A DNA stretch of 64,000 nt from JACMNW01 sp043721855 (GCA_043721855.1 JAYSPY010000002.1:18654-82653), one strand, 5' to 3'. Positions 18,073-27,400 are shown, numbered from the stretch's first letter. Program-made: numbers and translations. The notes: generated by a model from the letters alone, not told the origin.

Positions 18073-18963
18073 TTAAACCGTCAGCCCCTCAGGCTCCGGC
18101 AAACCATTGGCCCGGCAACACGCCGTCAGCGTATTGGCCAGCAAACAGGCAATCGTCATCGGCCCCACCCCGCCCGGCACCGGCGTAATCGCCCCCGCCA
18201 CCGCAGCAGCCGACGCATACTCCACATCGCCGACCAGCTTGGTTTTTCCGTCCCGCTCGATCCGGTTGATGCCCACATCAATCACCGTGGCCCCCGGTTT
18301 CACATAATCGCCGGTTATCATCTCAGCCCGGCCAACCGCCGCCACCAGAATATCCGCCCCGCGACAAACAGCCGCCAGATCACGCGTGCGCGAATGCGCA
18401 ATCGTCACGGTGCAGCTGTCGCCCAACAGCAACTGCGCCATCGGTTTGCCGACGATGTTGCTGCGCCCCACCACAACCGCATTCATCCCCGACAGACTGC
18501 CGTGATAATCCCGCAACATCATCAAGCAACCCAGCGGCGTGCAAGGCACCATCGACTTTTGCCCCGTGCCCAACAGCCCGACATTGCTGATATGAAACCC
18601 GTCCACATCCTTTGCCGGATCAATCGAATTGATGATCAGTTCCGAATTCAGATGCCCCGGCAGCGGCAATTGCACCAAAATTCCATGCACCGCCGGATCA
18701 GCATTCAGCCGCGCGATGATCGCCAGCAAATCCGCCTCAGATGTGTCCATCGCCAACTTATGCTCGAAACTGGCCATGCCAACTTCAACGGTCTGGGTGC
18801 CCTTCGCCTTTACATAAACCTGTGACGCCGGGTCTTCCCCCACCAGCACCACAGCCAAGCCCGGCTTGAGGCCGCGTTCCTCTGCCAACCGCCCGACATG
18901 CGCCTGTACCTGTGCCCGCACCCGCGCCGCAAACGCCTTACCGTCAATCACCGTGGCCGTCAT
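18073..18963 (-). CDS. folD: Methylenetetrahydrofolate dehydrogenase / methenyltetrahydrofolate cyclohydrolase FolD
   Basis: This 296-residue bifunctional enzyme interconverts 5,10-methylene-THF, 5,10-methenyl-THF and 10-formyl-THF, using NADP(+). Visible signatures are GEDPASQVYVKAKGTQTVEVG (region near residues 42-62, including the catalytic Lys), VQLPLPGHLN and DVDGFHISNVG. It also has the nucleotide-binding VVVGRSNIVGKPMAQLLL and the closing TPVPGGVGPMTIACLL. It sits two bases after a chorismate mutase gene and 370 bp from formate-THF ligase, which feeds the same one-carbon pool. Confidence 0.97.
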   Translation of the reverse strand: MTATVIDGKAFAARVRAQVQAHVGRLAEERGLKPGLAVVLVGEDPASQVYVKAKGTQTVEVGMASFEHKLAMDTSEADLLAIIARLNADPAVHGILVQLPLPGHLNSELIINSIDPAKDVDGFHISNVGLLGTGQKSMVPCTPLGCLMMLRDYHGSLSGMNAVVVGRSNIVGKPMAQLLLGDSCTVTIAHSRTRDLAAVCRGADILVAAVGRAEMITGDYVKPGATVIDVGINRIERDGKTKLVGDVEYASAAAVAGAITPVPGGVGPMTIACLLANTLTACCRANGLPEPEGLTV

Positions 18964-18965
18964 GT

Positions 18966-19262
18966 TCAGTCCTTACCTAGTCTGTCTTCTTCGCGCTCAA
19001 TCGACCAGTCAATCAGCTTGCGCCACAGCTTTTCCAATTTGTCCGGCGGCAAACCATGTGCCACTGCATGACCGCGCACCTTGCCAATCACTTCCTCCAC
19101 ACGCGACCCAATCCGTGCAGGCAGCCCCACTTCGGATTTGATCTCTGCCGCCCGGTCGATGTAATTCACGCGCTGCGCAAACAGTGCCACCAATTCCGCA
19201 TCCAGACGGTCAATCTCAGCGCGCAAATCAGCCATCGTGGTGCAGTCAGCAGGGGGTTTCAT
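18966..19262 (-). CDS. Chorismate mutase, AroQ type
   Basis: This 98-residue all-helical protein (LRAEIDRLDAELVALFAQRV, then SRVEEVIGKVRGHA and LEKLWRKLIDWSIEREE) matches the small AroQ chorismate mutase domain. It includes the active-site arginine in the first helix and the terminal LxxxLIDxxIxxE helix. It converts chorismate to prephenate for phenylalanine and tyrosine synthesis. The related isochorismate-pyruvate lyases have the same fold, so that activity cannot be excluded. Its stop is two bases before the folD start, so the genes are co-transcribed. Confidence 0.88.
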   Translation of the reverse strand: MKPPADCTTMADLRAEIDRLDAELVALFAQRVNYIDRAAEIKSEVGLPARIGSRVEEVIGKVRGHAVAHGLPPDKLEKLWRKLIDWSIEREEDRLGKD

Positions 19263-19332
19263 CAGCGAACCTCGTTCTCAGGATGCCGCCGTCATACGAC
19301 GACGGCCCCTTCTAGGCAACGCGGCAAAGTGC

Positions 19333-21006
19333 TTAGAACAACCCCTCAACATTGCCGTCAGCATTCAACCGGATCACTTCGGCTGATGGCACACGCGGCA
19401 GGCCCGGCATCGTCATGATCTCTCCGCAGATTGCCACGATGAACCCCGCCCCGGCAGAAAGCCGCACTTCGCGCACCGGCACCGAATGGCCCGTTGGGGC
19501 ACCGCGCACCGTGGGATCGGTGGTAAAGGAATACTGCGTTTTCGCGATGCAGATCGGCAGATGGCCGTAGCCTGCCGCCTCCCATGTTTTCAACTGATCG
19601 CGGATCGACTTGTCGGCAATCACATCATCCGCATGGTAAATCCGCTTGGCAATGGTTTCGATCTTCTGGAACAGCGGCATCGCATCGGGGTATAGCGGTG
19701 CAAAGTTGGATGGCGCTTCTGCCATCGCCACAACCTTATGTGCCAACTCTTCGATCCCGGCTGATCCCAAAGCCCAATGCTTGCACAAAATCGCCTCGGC
19801 CCCTTGTTCGGCGACGTAAGCCTTCACAGCGGCAATTTCGGCATCGGTATCGCTGAAGAAATGGTTGATCGCCACAACCACCGGCACGCCAAAACTTTTG
19901 ACATTGCCGATATGCCGCCCCAAATTCGGGCAGCCCTTCTTCACGGCCTCGACATTCTCTGCACCCAGATCAGCCTTCGCCACGCCGCCGTTCATCTTCA
20001 TTGCGCGCACAGTCGCCACGATGACTGCTGCAGATGGCTTCAACCCCGCCTTGCGGCACTTGATGTCAAAGAACTTCTCCGCACCCAGATCGGCCCCAAA
20101 ACCCGCTTCCGTCACCACATATTCGCCCAGCTTCAGTGCGGTCTTGGTGGCGATCACAGAATTGCACCCGTGGGCGATATTCGCAAACGGTCCACCATGC
20201 ACAAACGCCGGGTTGTTTTCCAGCGTTTGGACGATATTCGGCTGCATCGCGTCTTTCAACAGCACCGTCATCGCGCCATCAGCCTTGATATCGCGGCAAT
20301 AGATCGCCTTCTTTTCCCGCGTGTAGGCCACAACAATATCGCCAAGCCGCTTTTGCAGGTCTTCCAGATCGTTCGACAGGCACAAAATCGCCATTACTTC
20401 CGACGCCACCGTAATGTCAAACCCGGTCTGGCGCGGGAAACCGTTGGCCACACCGCCCAGGTTGACCACAATATCGCGCAGCGCGCGGTCGTTCATATCC
20501 ATCACCCGGCGCCAGACGATCCGGCGCTCGTCAATCGCCAGCTCATTGCCCCAGTAAATGTGGTTATCAATCATCGCCGACAAAAGGTTATGCGCCGATG
20601 TGATTGCATGAAAATCGCCGGTGAAATGCAGGTTCATTTCTTCCATCGGCACCACTTGCGCGTAACCACCCCCGGCAGCACCGCCCTTCATGCCAAAGTT
20701 CGGGCCAAGTGACGCTTCGCGAATACACACCACGGCCTTTTTGCCGATGCGGTTCAACCCGTCACCCAGACCCACCGTCGTGGTCGTCTTGCCTTCGCCC
20801 GCAGGTGTCGGGTTGATGGCGGTGACCAAAATCAGCTTGCCGTCCGGCCGCCCGGACAGCGATTTGATAAATTCCTGACCAACCTTTGCCTTGTCATGGC
20901 CGTAAGGCAGCAAATGCTCTGCCGGAATGCCAAGTTTCGCGCCAATCTCCAGAATGGGGCGCTTTTTGGCTTCGCGTGCAATTTCGATGTCGGTCTTAAA
21001 CGCCAT
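19333..21006 (-). CDS. fhs: Formate-tetrahydrofolate ligase
   Basis: This 557-residue enzyme makes 10-formyl-THF from formate, THF and ATP. The P-loop TPAGEGKTTTTVGLGDGL is at about residues 67-84, followed by REASLGPNFGMKGGAAGGG at about 97-115. The segment VGNxxPFANIAHGCNS-like (GGPFANIAHGCNSVIAT) and the C-terminal LSAGAGFIVAICGEIMTMPGLP are also canonical. The ribosome site CAGGGAG lies upstream of ATG 21006. The gene is leftward, just upstream of chorismate mutase and folD, which gives an organised one-carbon locus. Confidence 0.97.
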   Translation of the reverse strand: MAFKTDIEIAREAKKRPILEIGAKLGIPAEHLLPYGHDKAKVGQEFIKSLSGRPDGKLILVTAINPTPAGEGKTTTTVGLGDGLNRIGKKAVVCIREASLGPNFGMKGGAAGGGYAQVVPMEEMNLHFTGDFHAITSAHNLLSAMIDNHIYWGNELAIDERRIVWRRVMDMNDRALRDIVVNLGGVANGFPRQTGFDITVASEVMAILCLSNDLEDLQKRLGDIVVAYTREKKAIYCRDIKADGAMTVLLKDAMQPNIVQTLENNPAFVHGGPFANIAHGCNSVIATKTALKLGEYVVTEAGFGADLGAEKFFDIKCRKAGLKPSAAVIVATVRAMKMNGGVAKADLGAENVEAVKKGCPNLGRHIGNVKSFGVPVVVAINHFFSDTDAEIAAVKAYVAEQGAEAILCKHWALGSAGIEELAHKVVAMAEAPSNFAPLYPDAMPLFQKIETIAKRIYHADDVIADKSIRDQLKTWEAAGYGHLPICIAKTQYSFTTDPTVRGAPTGHSVPVREVRLSAGAGFIVAICGEIMTMPGLPRVPSAEVIRLNADGNVEGLF

Positions 21007-21077
21007 AAATAAATCTCCCTGAGGTTTGGCCAGATCACCCCGTTGCCGTTGGTGTACAGGGCCTGTTTGCGACGAGG

Positions 21078-21106
21078 GGTAGCGTTTCCGACCAACCTCG
21101 CGTCAA
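21078..21106 (-). promoter_or_regulatory. Candidate promoter of fhs
   Basis: On the minus strand, TTGACG (21106-21101), a 17-base spacer and GCTACC (21083-21078) lie about 72 bp before the fhs start. The -35 fits the alphaproteobacterial housekeeping consensus well; the -10 is weak. Confidence 0.4.
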
Positions 21107-21161
21107 ATTCGCCGCACCCTCGTTTGGGCACAATAAGCTGGTCGCAAGGCCGTGTAAGGCC

Positions 21162-21758
21162 TTAGCCCCTGGCGTCCGCCAAATAATCCCAAGCCCGCTG
21201 ATCCGGCACATGCAACCGCATCTTTGACCCCAGGCGCAAAATGCCTTCCCGCTCCACCCACGCAGTCACGCCGCGCAGGTTCGCCGCCGCTGGCTTAAAC
21301 GCACGCCCAAATCCCGGATGCACCACCTCGATTTCCTTTGCAGGCAGCGTGCAGGGCCGGTTTTCCATATCCACCACCAAGGTCGCCCCGCTGTCGAATT
21401 GCAATCGCGACGAGGGCGGCAGATGCGTGAAATCCGGGATCCCCGAAATCACCAAACTCGCCCCCAGCAAACTTGGCTCCAGCACCGCCAGCCCCATCCC
21501 TTGCGCAATCAACGCCAGTTCTTCGGCAGACAGAACCGAAAACTGCCGCACATTCCTGATCTCGGTCCCGCGCTTGTATTGCCCTAAAACCCGGCTGCAC
21601 GATGCCCGCGTCAAGCCGCCATGCACCTCGCCCGCAACGCCCGCGAAGGTGGCAAACACCTCTGCCTCAGGCTGCGACGGCAATACCCCAAGCGCCGTTT
21701 GCACCACCCCAAGCCAGGTGATCACGCCTTCAAATTTGGTCAGTATCAACGCGGGCAT
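21162..21758 (-). CDS. MOSC domain-containing protein
   Basis: This 198-residue protein matches the MOSC fold: GEVHGGLTRASCSRV (about 43-57), EIRNVRQFSVLSAEELALIA (about 66-85), LGASLVISGIPDFTHLPPSSRL and the closing RGVTAWVEREGILRLGSKMRLHVP. The conserved cysteine at position 54 or 140 is a candidate sulfur carrier. MOSC proteins are associated with molybdenum cofactor or sulfur transfer, and stand-alone versions such as YiiM reduce N-hydroxylated compounds. It is six bases downstream of the CorA gene stop, so it is probably in the same transcript. The specific activity is unknown. Confidence 0.85.
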   Translation of the reverse strand: MPALILTKFEGVITWLGVVQTALGVLPSQPEAEVFATFAGVAGEVHGGLTRASCSRVLGQYKRGTEIRNVRQFSVLSAEELALIAQGMGLAVLEPSLLGASLVISGIPDFTHLPPSSRLQFDSGATLVVDMENRPCTLPAKEIEVVHPGFGRAFKPAAANLRGVTAWVEREGILRLGSKMRLHVPDQRAWDYLADARG

Positions 21759-21764
21759 TACGGC

Positions 21765-22742
21765 TTACATCCAGCCTTTGCGCTTGAAATACAAATACGG
21801 CAAAATTGCCGACAGCACCATCGCCCCTACTGCTGCCGGATAGCCCCAGTGCCAATCCAATTCCGGCATGAACGTGAAATTCATCCCGTAAATCGATGCA
21901 ATCAAGGTGGGCGGCAAAAACACAAACGCCACAACCGAAAACACTTTGATGATATCCGATTGCTGAATGCTGATCATCCCCAGAGTCGCATCCAGCAAAA
22001 ACACCAGCTTTTGCTTTTGCGTGCCCGTATAATCTTGCAAAGACGCAATATCGCGCAGCAGCGTCTTCAGCCGTGCCTTATCGTGTGCCCCCGCTTTGGT
22101 CACCGCCTTCGGCACCGCCCGCACCGTCAGAAACCCGGCCAGACGCTGGATTGCCACCAGCGATTCCCCCGCCATTCCGTTAATCTCTTCCGACGCCCCG
22201 ATGCGCAACAAAACATTGCTCAGCCGCGTCCCGGTATTGCTGCTGCGCTTGGGCACAAACACCGCCTTTGAGATGTCGGTCTGCACCCGGCTTTGCGCTT
22301 CCAGAATATCCGCCAAACGGTCAACCACAGTCTCCAATAACCCGATCAGCACCGCATGCCCCGTGGCACAGCCCTGCACCTGCCGCGCCGCCGTTTCGAC
22401 AAACCGCACAAAGGAATGCGGCTCGTGGTAGCGCACTGTCACCAACCGGTTGCCCGCCAGCACAAAACTGACCGGAGCCGACACGGTTTTCTCTTCCAGC
22501 GATGTCGCCAACACCGGAGCGGTCAAAAACAGCACCCCGGCTTCGTCGTATGTGCGCGATGACATTTCGATTTCCTGCATGTCATCGCGGGTGGGAATGT
22601 TTAACCCCAACAACCGCTCGACCAGCGCTTCCTCTTCCGCGCTTGGCGAAATCAAATCAATCCAGATAACCTTTTCAAATTCGGCTTCCGGTTCAAGGCA
22701 GCGCGCAAGGTGCCCGCCCTCATTGCAATAATATCGGATCAT
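21765..22742 (-). CDS. corA: CorA-family magnesium/cobalt transporter
   Basis: This 325-residue protein has a long soluble cytoplasmic N-terminal part and two C-terminal membrane helices (about residues 262-284 and 298-318). They are joined by the signature YGMNF loop, at SIYGMNFTFMPELDWHWG. The GMN motif is the selectivity filter of CorA channels for hydrated Mg2+. Basic residues close the C-terminus (YFKRKGWM). The MOSC gene follows in the same direction. The family also transports Co2+ and Ni2+, so ion preference is assigned only by family. Confidence 0.92.
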   Translation of the reverse strand: MIRYYCNEGGHLARCLEPEAEFEKVIWIDLISPSAEEEALVERLLGLNIPTRDDMQEIEMSSRTYDEAGVLFLTAPVLATSLEEKTVSAPVSFVLAGNRLVTVRYHEPHSFVRFVETAARQVQGCATGHAVLIGLLETVVDRLADILEAQSRVQTDISKAVFVPKRSSNTGTRLSNVLLRIGASEEINGMAGESLVAIQRLAGFLTVRAVPKAVTKAGAHDKARLKTLLRDIASLQDYTGTQKQKLVFLLDATLGMISIQQSDIIKVFSVVAFVFLPPTLIASIYGMNFTFMPELDWHWGYPAAVGAMVLSAILPYLYFKRKGWM

Positions 22743-22766
22743 GCCACCACCCAGCTGTCAGGCAAC

Positions 22767-22820
22767 AAAAAAAGGCCTGCCCTGCCGCTTTGTCACGAAG
22801 ACAACACGGCAAAGCAAGCC
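22767..22820 (-). terminator. Rho-independent terminator of ftsH
   Basis: On the minus strand, the 14-base arm at 22820-22807 pairs with the arm at 22787-22774 (four G-U pairs) and is followed directly by seven T residues. It begins 18 bp after the ftsH stop codon and is the strongest terminator seen in the window. Confidence 0.85.
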
Positions 22821-22837
22821 CATTTAACACAAACACC

Positions 22838-24748
22838 TTAGACGGACGGCTTCGGTTCCAGATCAGCCTTGCGCGCCCTTGGCTTTGTTTTCGGCAGGGC
22901 CGTCACTGATGGCGCAGGTCCACCCGAGGATGGCTTGTCGGCATCATCGCCACTGTCCAAAGCCTCACCCGCGATCACCTTGCGAATTTGGTCGCCGGTC
23001 AGCGTCTCATATTCCAGCAGCCCCTTGGCCAACCGCTCAAAGTCGTCGTTCTTGTCCAACAACACACGGCGCGCGGTCTCGTAGCCTTCGTCGATCAGCG
23101 CCTTTACCTCGGCCTCGATCAGTGTCTTTGTTTCGGCAGACACCGAAAACCCGGCCGTATTGCCCTGATAGCCTTCATGCGCCTCGGAATAGTCGATATT
23201 GCCGACGGCATCCGACATGCCCCAACGCATCACCATCGCCCGGGCCAGGGCAGAGGCTTGCTGAATATCGCCTGCAGGGCCGGAAGATACCGATTCCGCG
23301 CCATACTTGATGATCTCGGCCGCTTTGCCGGCCATGGTCATCGCCAGCTTCTGCTTGCCCTCATCCTTGAAGAACTGGATGCGGTCCGTTTCCGGCAGAC
23401 TGACCACCATCCCCAAGGCAACACCGCGCGGAATGATCGTGGCCTTATAAACCGGGTCGCATTTCGGCATGTTCATGCCCACAATGGCATGCCCAGCCTC
23501 GTGATAGGCGGTCTTTTCCTTTTGATCGGCGGTCAGCACCATAGACCGACGCTCCGCGCCCATCATTACCTTGTCCTTGGCCCGTTCGAAATCGTCCATC
23601 GTCACAAAGCGGCGGCCAACGCGGGCGGCAAGCAACGCGGCCTCGTTCACCAGGTTCATCAGGTCCGCACCCGAAAAGCCTGGGCTGCCGCGCGCAATCA
23701 CCCGCAAATCCACATCCGGGCCAAGCGGCGTTTTGCGCGCATGCACGGTCAAAATCTTCTCGCGGCCCTTGATATCGGGGTTTGGCACATGAATGGTGCG
23801 GTCAAAACGGCCGGGGCGCAGCAAGGCCGGGTCAAGCACATCCTTGCGGTTTGTCGCCGCCACGATGATCACGCCCTCATTCGCCTCAAACCCGTCCATT
23901 TCAACCAGCAACTGGTTCAAGGTCTGTTCACGCTCGTCATTGCCGCCGCCCATGCCAACGCCACGGGCACGACCCACGGCATCAATTTCATCGATGAACA
24001 CAATGCAGGGCGCGTTCTTTTTCGCCTGCTCGAACATGTCGCGCACGCGGCTTGCGCCGACGCCCACGAACATTTCCACAAAGTCAGACCCCGAGATGCT
24101 GAAGAACGGCACCCCCGCTTCGCCCGCAATCGCGCGCGCCAGCAACGTCTTACCAGTTCCGGGCGGGCCAACCAGCAACGCACCCTTCGGAATCCTACCG
24201 CCCAAGCGGCTGAACTTCTGCGGATTGCGCAGGAATTCTACAATTTCTTCCAGCTCTTCCTTGGCCTCATCAATGCCGGCCACGTCGTCAAACGTCACCC
24301 GGCCTTGCTTTTCGGTCAGCAGCTTGGCGCGCGATTTGCCAAAGCCCATCGCACCGCCACGCCCGCCGCCCTGCATCCGGTTCATGAAGAAAATCCAGAT
24401 GCCGATCAGCACAAGAAATGGCAACCATAGGGAAATCAGCGAAAATATCCCGGATTGTTCTTGCGACTTCACAGCGACGCCAACGCCTTTTGCAATCAGA
24501 TTGGCCGCTACTTCTTCGCCCTCAGGCTTGATCGCCACATAGGTATTGCCATCGTTGCCCTTGATGACAACCCGCTCACCGTCCAGCACAACGGATGACA
24601 CTTCGCCATCGTTTACCTTGGTAATAAATTCCGAATAGGACAAATCACGCCCTGACGTGGTCGCCTGACTTCCATTGAACATCTGGAACAAGGCAAAGAC
24701 CAGCAACAGCAGGACGGCCCAGAATGCGATATTTCGCGCGTTACCCAC
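22838..24748 (-). CDS. ftsH: ATP-dependent zinc metalloprotease FtsH
   Basis: This 636-residue membrane protease degrades misfolded and short-lived membrane and cytoplasmic proteins. I choose GTG 24748 (VGNARNIAFWAVLLLL) because GAGGAG lies eight bases upstream; the longer frame begins with an improbable TTG. It has two transmembrane helices (about residues 6-23 and 100-122) with a periplasmic loop between them. The AAA+ domain has Walker A GPPGTGKT (194-201), Walker B IVFIDEIDAVG and the second region of homology (ATNR, PGRFDR). The Zn2+ site HEAGH is at 416-420. The C-terminus is a lysine/proline-rich tail. It lies after tilS, closing the tol-pal-tilS-ftsH run. Confidence 0.97.
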   Translation of the reverse strand: MGNARNIAFWAVLLLLVFALFQMFNGSQATTSGRDLSYSEFITKVNDGEVSSVVLDGERVVIKGNDGNTYVAIKPEGEEVAANLIAKGVGVAVKSQEQSGIFSLISLWLPFLVLIGIWIFFMNRMQGGGRGGAMGFGKSRAKLLTEKQGRVTFDDVAGIDEAKEELEEIVEFLRNPQKFSRLGGRIPKGALLVGPPGTGKTLLARAIAGEAGVPFFSISGSDFVEMFVGVGASRVRDMFEQAKKNAPCIVFIDEIDAVGRARGVGMGGGNDEREQTLNQLLVEMDGFEANEGVIIVAATNRKDVLDPALLRPGRFDRTIHVPNPDIKGREKILTVHARKTPLGPDVDLRVIARGSPGFSGADLMNLVNEAALLAARVGRRFVTMDDFERAKDKVMMGAERRSMVLTADQKEKTAYHEAGHAIVGMNMPKCDPVYKATIIPRGVALGMVVSLPETDRIQFFKDEGKQKLAMTMAGKAAEIIKYGAESVSSGPAGDIQQASALARAMVMRWGMSDAVGNIDYSEAHEGYQGNTAGFSVSAETKTLIEAEVKALIDEGYETARRVLLDKNDDFERLAKGLLEYETLTGDQIRKVIAGEALDSGDDADKPSSGGPAPSVTALPKTKPRARKADLEPKPSV

Positions 24749-24822
24749 TAAAACTCTCCTCAATGCACGGCACAAAGCAGCGCCGCTCGCTTACCTACAA
24801 GATAGAGATTTGTTTGGTGCGT

Positions 24823-26070
24823 TCAATGCGATATAATGAATGAACTGAAACCAGCGTCAATTCGCGCAGTCCAGCCGTTGGAAAACCCGGCGAGCGGAGC
24901 TGCAATCAGCACACATCCGTGCCAAATCGAAGGCGATACCAACAGTGCATTCCGGCTATGCCCGGTTTCGCGCCAGTTCTTGCAAGCCCGCAAACCCTCG
25001 GCTCCCAGTGCCCGCACCTCATGATCTGGCACCTTATGACCTGGCTCTGACGGCCCCTCGACACGCCAGCGTCGATCCCAAAGCTGATCCGGCGCACACA
25101 CGGTCATTGCCGCCCGGGGCTCGCGCATGATCCATATCTCTGCCTTCGAAACCCGGATCCGGCACCCCCAAAGCGTGGCATCGCGCCCTTTGACGATAGC
25201 CGCCTGCAGCCGCAAAACCGCATCCGCCCGGGGCGCGTAATCCGCCGTTGATACCCAACGCAAGGCTGCAATCAGCAACCGCCTGCGCACATCATCTGGC
25301 AGAGCAAAAAACCCATCACGCTGAAAAATCAAAGCCCCGCCGCGTTCATGCGAAATCCCAGCCGCCGCCTCGGCCACGGCGTTCACCAGTGCCTGCCGGG
25401 CCGCCGCAAGGTTGCGCGCCACATCGCCCAATCCGTCAACGCTAATCCCCAATGGCCGCAGCGCCGCCAAGGCATTGCGGGCGCGAACCCGTTGATACAG
25501 GACATCCTCATTGGTTGGATCATCCACCCAGCCCACGCTTGCCCGCGTCAAATATCCCCGCAACTCCGCCCGCAAAACACGCAGCAAGGGTCGCTCAAAC
25601 CGCACAGGCCCTTGGTCCCACCAAGGCCGCATCCCGCAAAGCCCGTCCAACCCCGCGCCACGCGCCAGCCCCATCAATACCGTTTCCGCCTGATCATCTG
25701 CCGTGTGGCCCAGCACCACGCGGGTAATCCCCCGTGCCTGCGCCCAGCCCGCAATCAGGCCGTACCTCGCGCGCCGCGCCGCATTGGGCAGGTTACCCGC
25801 AATAACGCCGTGATCCCAGACCACCACCGAATGCGGCACGCCAAGCCCGGCGCAAAGCCCCGCCACAAAGCGCGCCTCATCCGCCGCTGCCACCCGCAAA
25901 TCATGGTTGACTGTCACCGCCTGCACGCGCGCACCCGCCGCCGCGATCAGATGCAGCAGCGCCACAGAATCGCTGCCGCCCGAAACAGCGACGCCGACTT
26001 CCCCCATATATCCGTCAAAAGTCGCAGCAACATGGGCCAACAGACCCGCATCCTCGCTGCCTACTGGCAC
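24823..26070 (-). CDS. tilS: tRNA(Ile)-lysidine synthase TilS
   Basis: This 415-residue enzyme converts cytidine 34 of tRNA-Ile(CAU) to lysidine, which makes the tRNA read AUA. The PP-loop SGGSDSVALLHL begins at residue 30 if translation starts at GTG 26070, which overlaps the cpoB stop by ten bases. The longer frame to 26154 reads through cpoB and has no family resemblance. GHTADDQAETVLMGLARGAG is the second signature, followed by RPLL, which is typical. The C-terminal region is diverged, as usual in Rhodobacterales. The start is the least certain part; the overlap suggests coupling to cpoB. Confidence 0.9.
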   Translation of the reverse strand: MPVGSEDAGLLAHVAATFDGYMGEVGVAVSGGSDSVALLHLIAAAGARVQAVTVNHDLRVAAADEARFVAGLCAGLGVPHSVVVWDHGVIAGNLPNAARRARYGLIAGWAQARGITRVVLGHTADDQAETVLMGLARGAGLDGLCGMRPWWDQGPVRFERPLLRVLRAELRGYLTRASVGWVDDPTNEDVLYQRVRARNALAALRPLGISVDGLGDVARNLAAARQALVNAVAEAAAGISHERGGALIFQRDGFFALPDDVRRRLLIAALRWVSTADYAPRADAVLRLQAAIVKGRDATLWGCRIRVSKAEIWIMREPRAAMTVCAPDQLWDRRWRVEGPSEPGHKVPDHEVRALGAEGLRACKNWRETGHSRNALLVSPSIWHGCVLIAAPLAGFSNGWTARIDAGFSSFIISH

Positions 26071-26876
26071 CCCAGCCCCTGCATGGCGATCTGCGCGTTG
26101 GTCGCCTCGATGCTGCCCGGAAACCGCACGCCCACTTCGGTCAGCGTCACACATGCCTCTGGTGTTTGCCCCAAAGTCCCCAGCGATTGCCCCAGCTTCA
26201 GCAAAGACTCCCCCGCCCTCGCGCCATCAGGCTTGCCCGAAAACGCCTCCAGATACGCCCGCGCCGCGTTTGAGGTTTCCCCAAGCTGCGCCAAAGCCTC
26301 GCCGCGCTGAAACTGCGCTTCCTGGCTTAGGGGGCCACCCGGATAGGACGCGGCAAAGGTCGCAAAGAGGTCCGCGGCGCCGCGAAAGTCACCGGAAGCG
26401 AGCACCCCCTTGGCCCGGTCAAAATCCGCCTGTTCACTCACCGCCAGCTCGCCGCTACCCGTCGCAGGGGCCACAGCCGCCGCGGCAGGCGCGCCTGCAT
26501 CACCTCCCAAAGGTGCTGTGGTGCCAAGGCTGCCCACATCGCAGCCGGTCGTCAATTCACACACCCGAAACTCCAAGTCACCGACGCGGTTGGTGCCATC
26601 TGTCGCCACCTTGTTCAGCCGCAATTCCACCGCTTCGGTCTTTGATGTCAGTTGCACCAAAGCCGCTTCCATCGCATCCATGCGCTGCAAGGCATCGCCG
26701 CCAGCCGCCCCGGACCCAGCGGCCCCCGTTGTTACAAGTTCCTGCTTCAGCGCCACAAATTCGGCGTTCAGCGTGGCCAGTTCCGCCCGGATATCCGCCA
26801 GCGTTTGCGCCCGATCTTGCGCAAACGCAAATCCAGGCATCAGCCCCAGCAGCACGAAAAGAACCAAACCACGCAT
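26061..26876 (-). CDS. cpoB: Tol-Pal system protein CpoB (YbgF)
   Basis: This 271-residue periplasmic protein is placed from ATG 26876 (MRGLVLFVLLGLMPGFAFAQ). The start gives a clean signal peptide with cleavage after AFA, and GGAG lies upstream. Residues about 22-55 are a coiled-coil trimerisation segment (DIRAELATLNAEFVALKQEL). The C-terminal 120 residues contain TPR-like repeats (DFRGAADLFATFAASYPGG and FQRGEALAQLGETSNAARAY). CpoB coordinates outer membrane constriction with septal peptidoglycan synthesis. The gene starts five bases after the pal stop and its 3' end overlaps tilS. Confidence 0.93.
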   Translation of the reverse strand: MRGLVLFVLLGLMPGFAFAQDRAQTLADIRAELATLNAEFVALKQELVTTGAAGSGAAGGDALQRMDAMEAALVQLTSKTEAVELRLNKVATDGTNRVGDLEFRVCELTTGCDVGSLGTTAPLGGDAGAPAAAAVAPATGSGELAVSEQADFDRAKGVLASGDFRGAADLFATFAASYPGGPLSQEAQFQRGEALAQLGETSNAARAYLEAFSGKPDGARAGESLLKLGQSLGTLGQTPEACVTLTEVGVRFPGSIEATNAQIAMQGLGCQ

Positions 26877-26881
26877 CCCGA

Positions 26882-27400
26882 TCACGCTCCTGCGCCAGCC
26901 GAAAGCACCGTCACTGCGCGGCGGTTCTTGGCATAACATGCCTCTTCAGAACACACTTCCAAAGGCCGTTCCTTGCCGTAGCTGACCGTGCGCATCCGTC
27001 CCGCAGCAACGCCTTGGCTGATCAGGAAATCCTGCACGGCAGACGCACGCCGCGCCCCAAGCGCCAGATTATATTCCCGCGTGCCTTGCTCGTCCGCATG
27101 GCCTTCCACGATGATCGCGTAATCGGCATTTGTCAAAAGCCACGTCGCCTGCTGTGCAAGCACACCGCGCGCTTCCGCCGTCAACGTGCTTTGGTCCACC
27201 GGAAACAACACGCGGTCGCCCACAGTTTGCTGGAAATACGCCACCGACCGTGGATTGCCCGCATCGCCAAGGCCAGAGCTGTCAATGCCGCCCGTACCCC
27301 CAGCGCCGCCCACGCCGCCGGCCCCGTAACGATCCGGGTTATTACAGGCCGCAAGGCCCAGCACTGCCATCAAAAGCAGAGCCTTGGGAAGATATGTCAT
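26882..27400 (-). CDS. pal: Peptidoglycan-associated lipoprotein Pal
   Basis: This 172-residue outer-membrane lipoprotein starts at ATG 27400 (MTYLPKALLLMAVLGLAACNN), with AAGGA nine bases upstream. The lipobox LAAC gives Cys19 as the acylated residue. A glycine-rich linker precedes the OmpA-like domain. Its core EGHADEQGTREYNLALGARR contains the Asp and Arg that bind meso-diaminopimelate in peptidoglycan. It ends in an alanine-rich tail. Pal anchors the outer membrane to the cell wall and is recruited by TolB. It is flanked by tolB and cpoB in the conserved order. Confidence 0.96.
   Translation of the reverse strand: MTYLPKALLLMAVLGLAACNNPDRYGAGGVGGAGGTGGIDSSGLGDAGNPRSVAYFQQTVGDRVLFPVDQSTLTAEARGVLAQQATWLLTNADYAIIVEGHADEQGTREYNLALGARRASAVQDFLISQGVAAGRMRTVSYGKERPLEVCSEEACYAKNRRAVTVLSAGAGA

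Noticed and set aside
19287..19306. GCCGTC/GACGGC hairpin after fhs as a terminator
   Set aside because: There is no T-run after the stem on the minus strand, and the next gene follows closely, so I did not annotate it.
22988..24430. A 480-codon plus-strand open frame opposite ftsH
   Set aside because: The minus strand codes for a complete FtsH with all motifs; the antisense text is His/Arg-rich shadow sequence.
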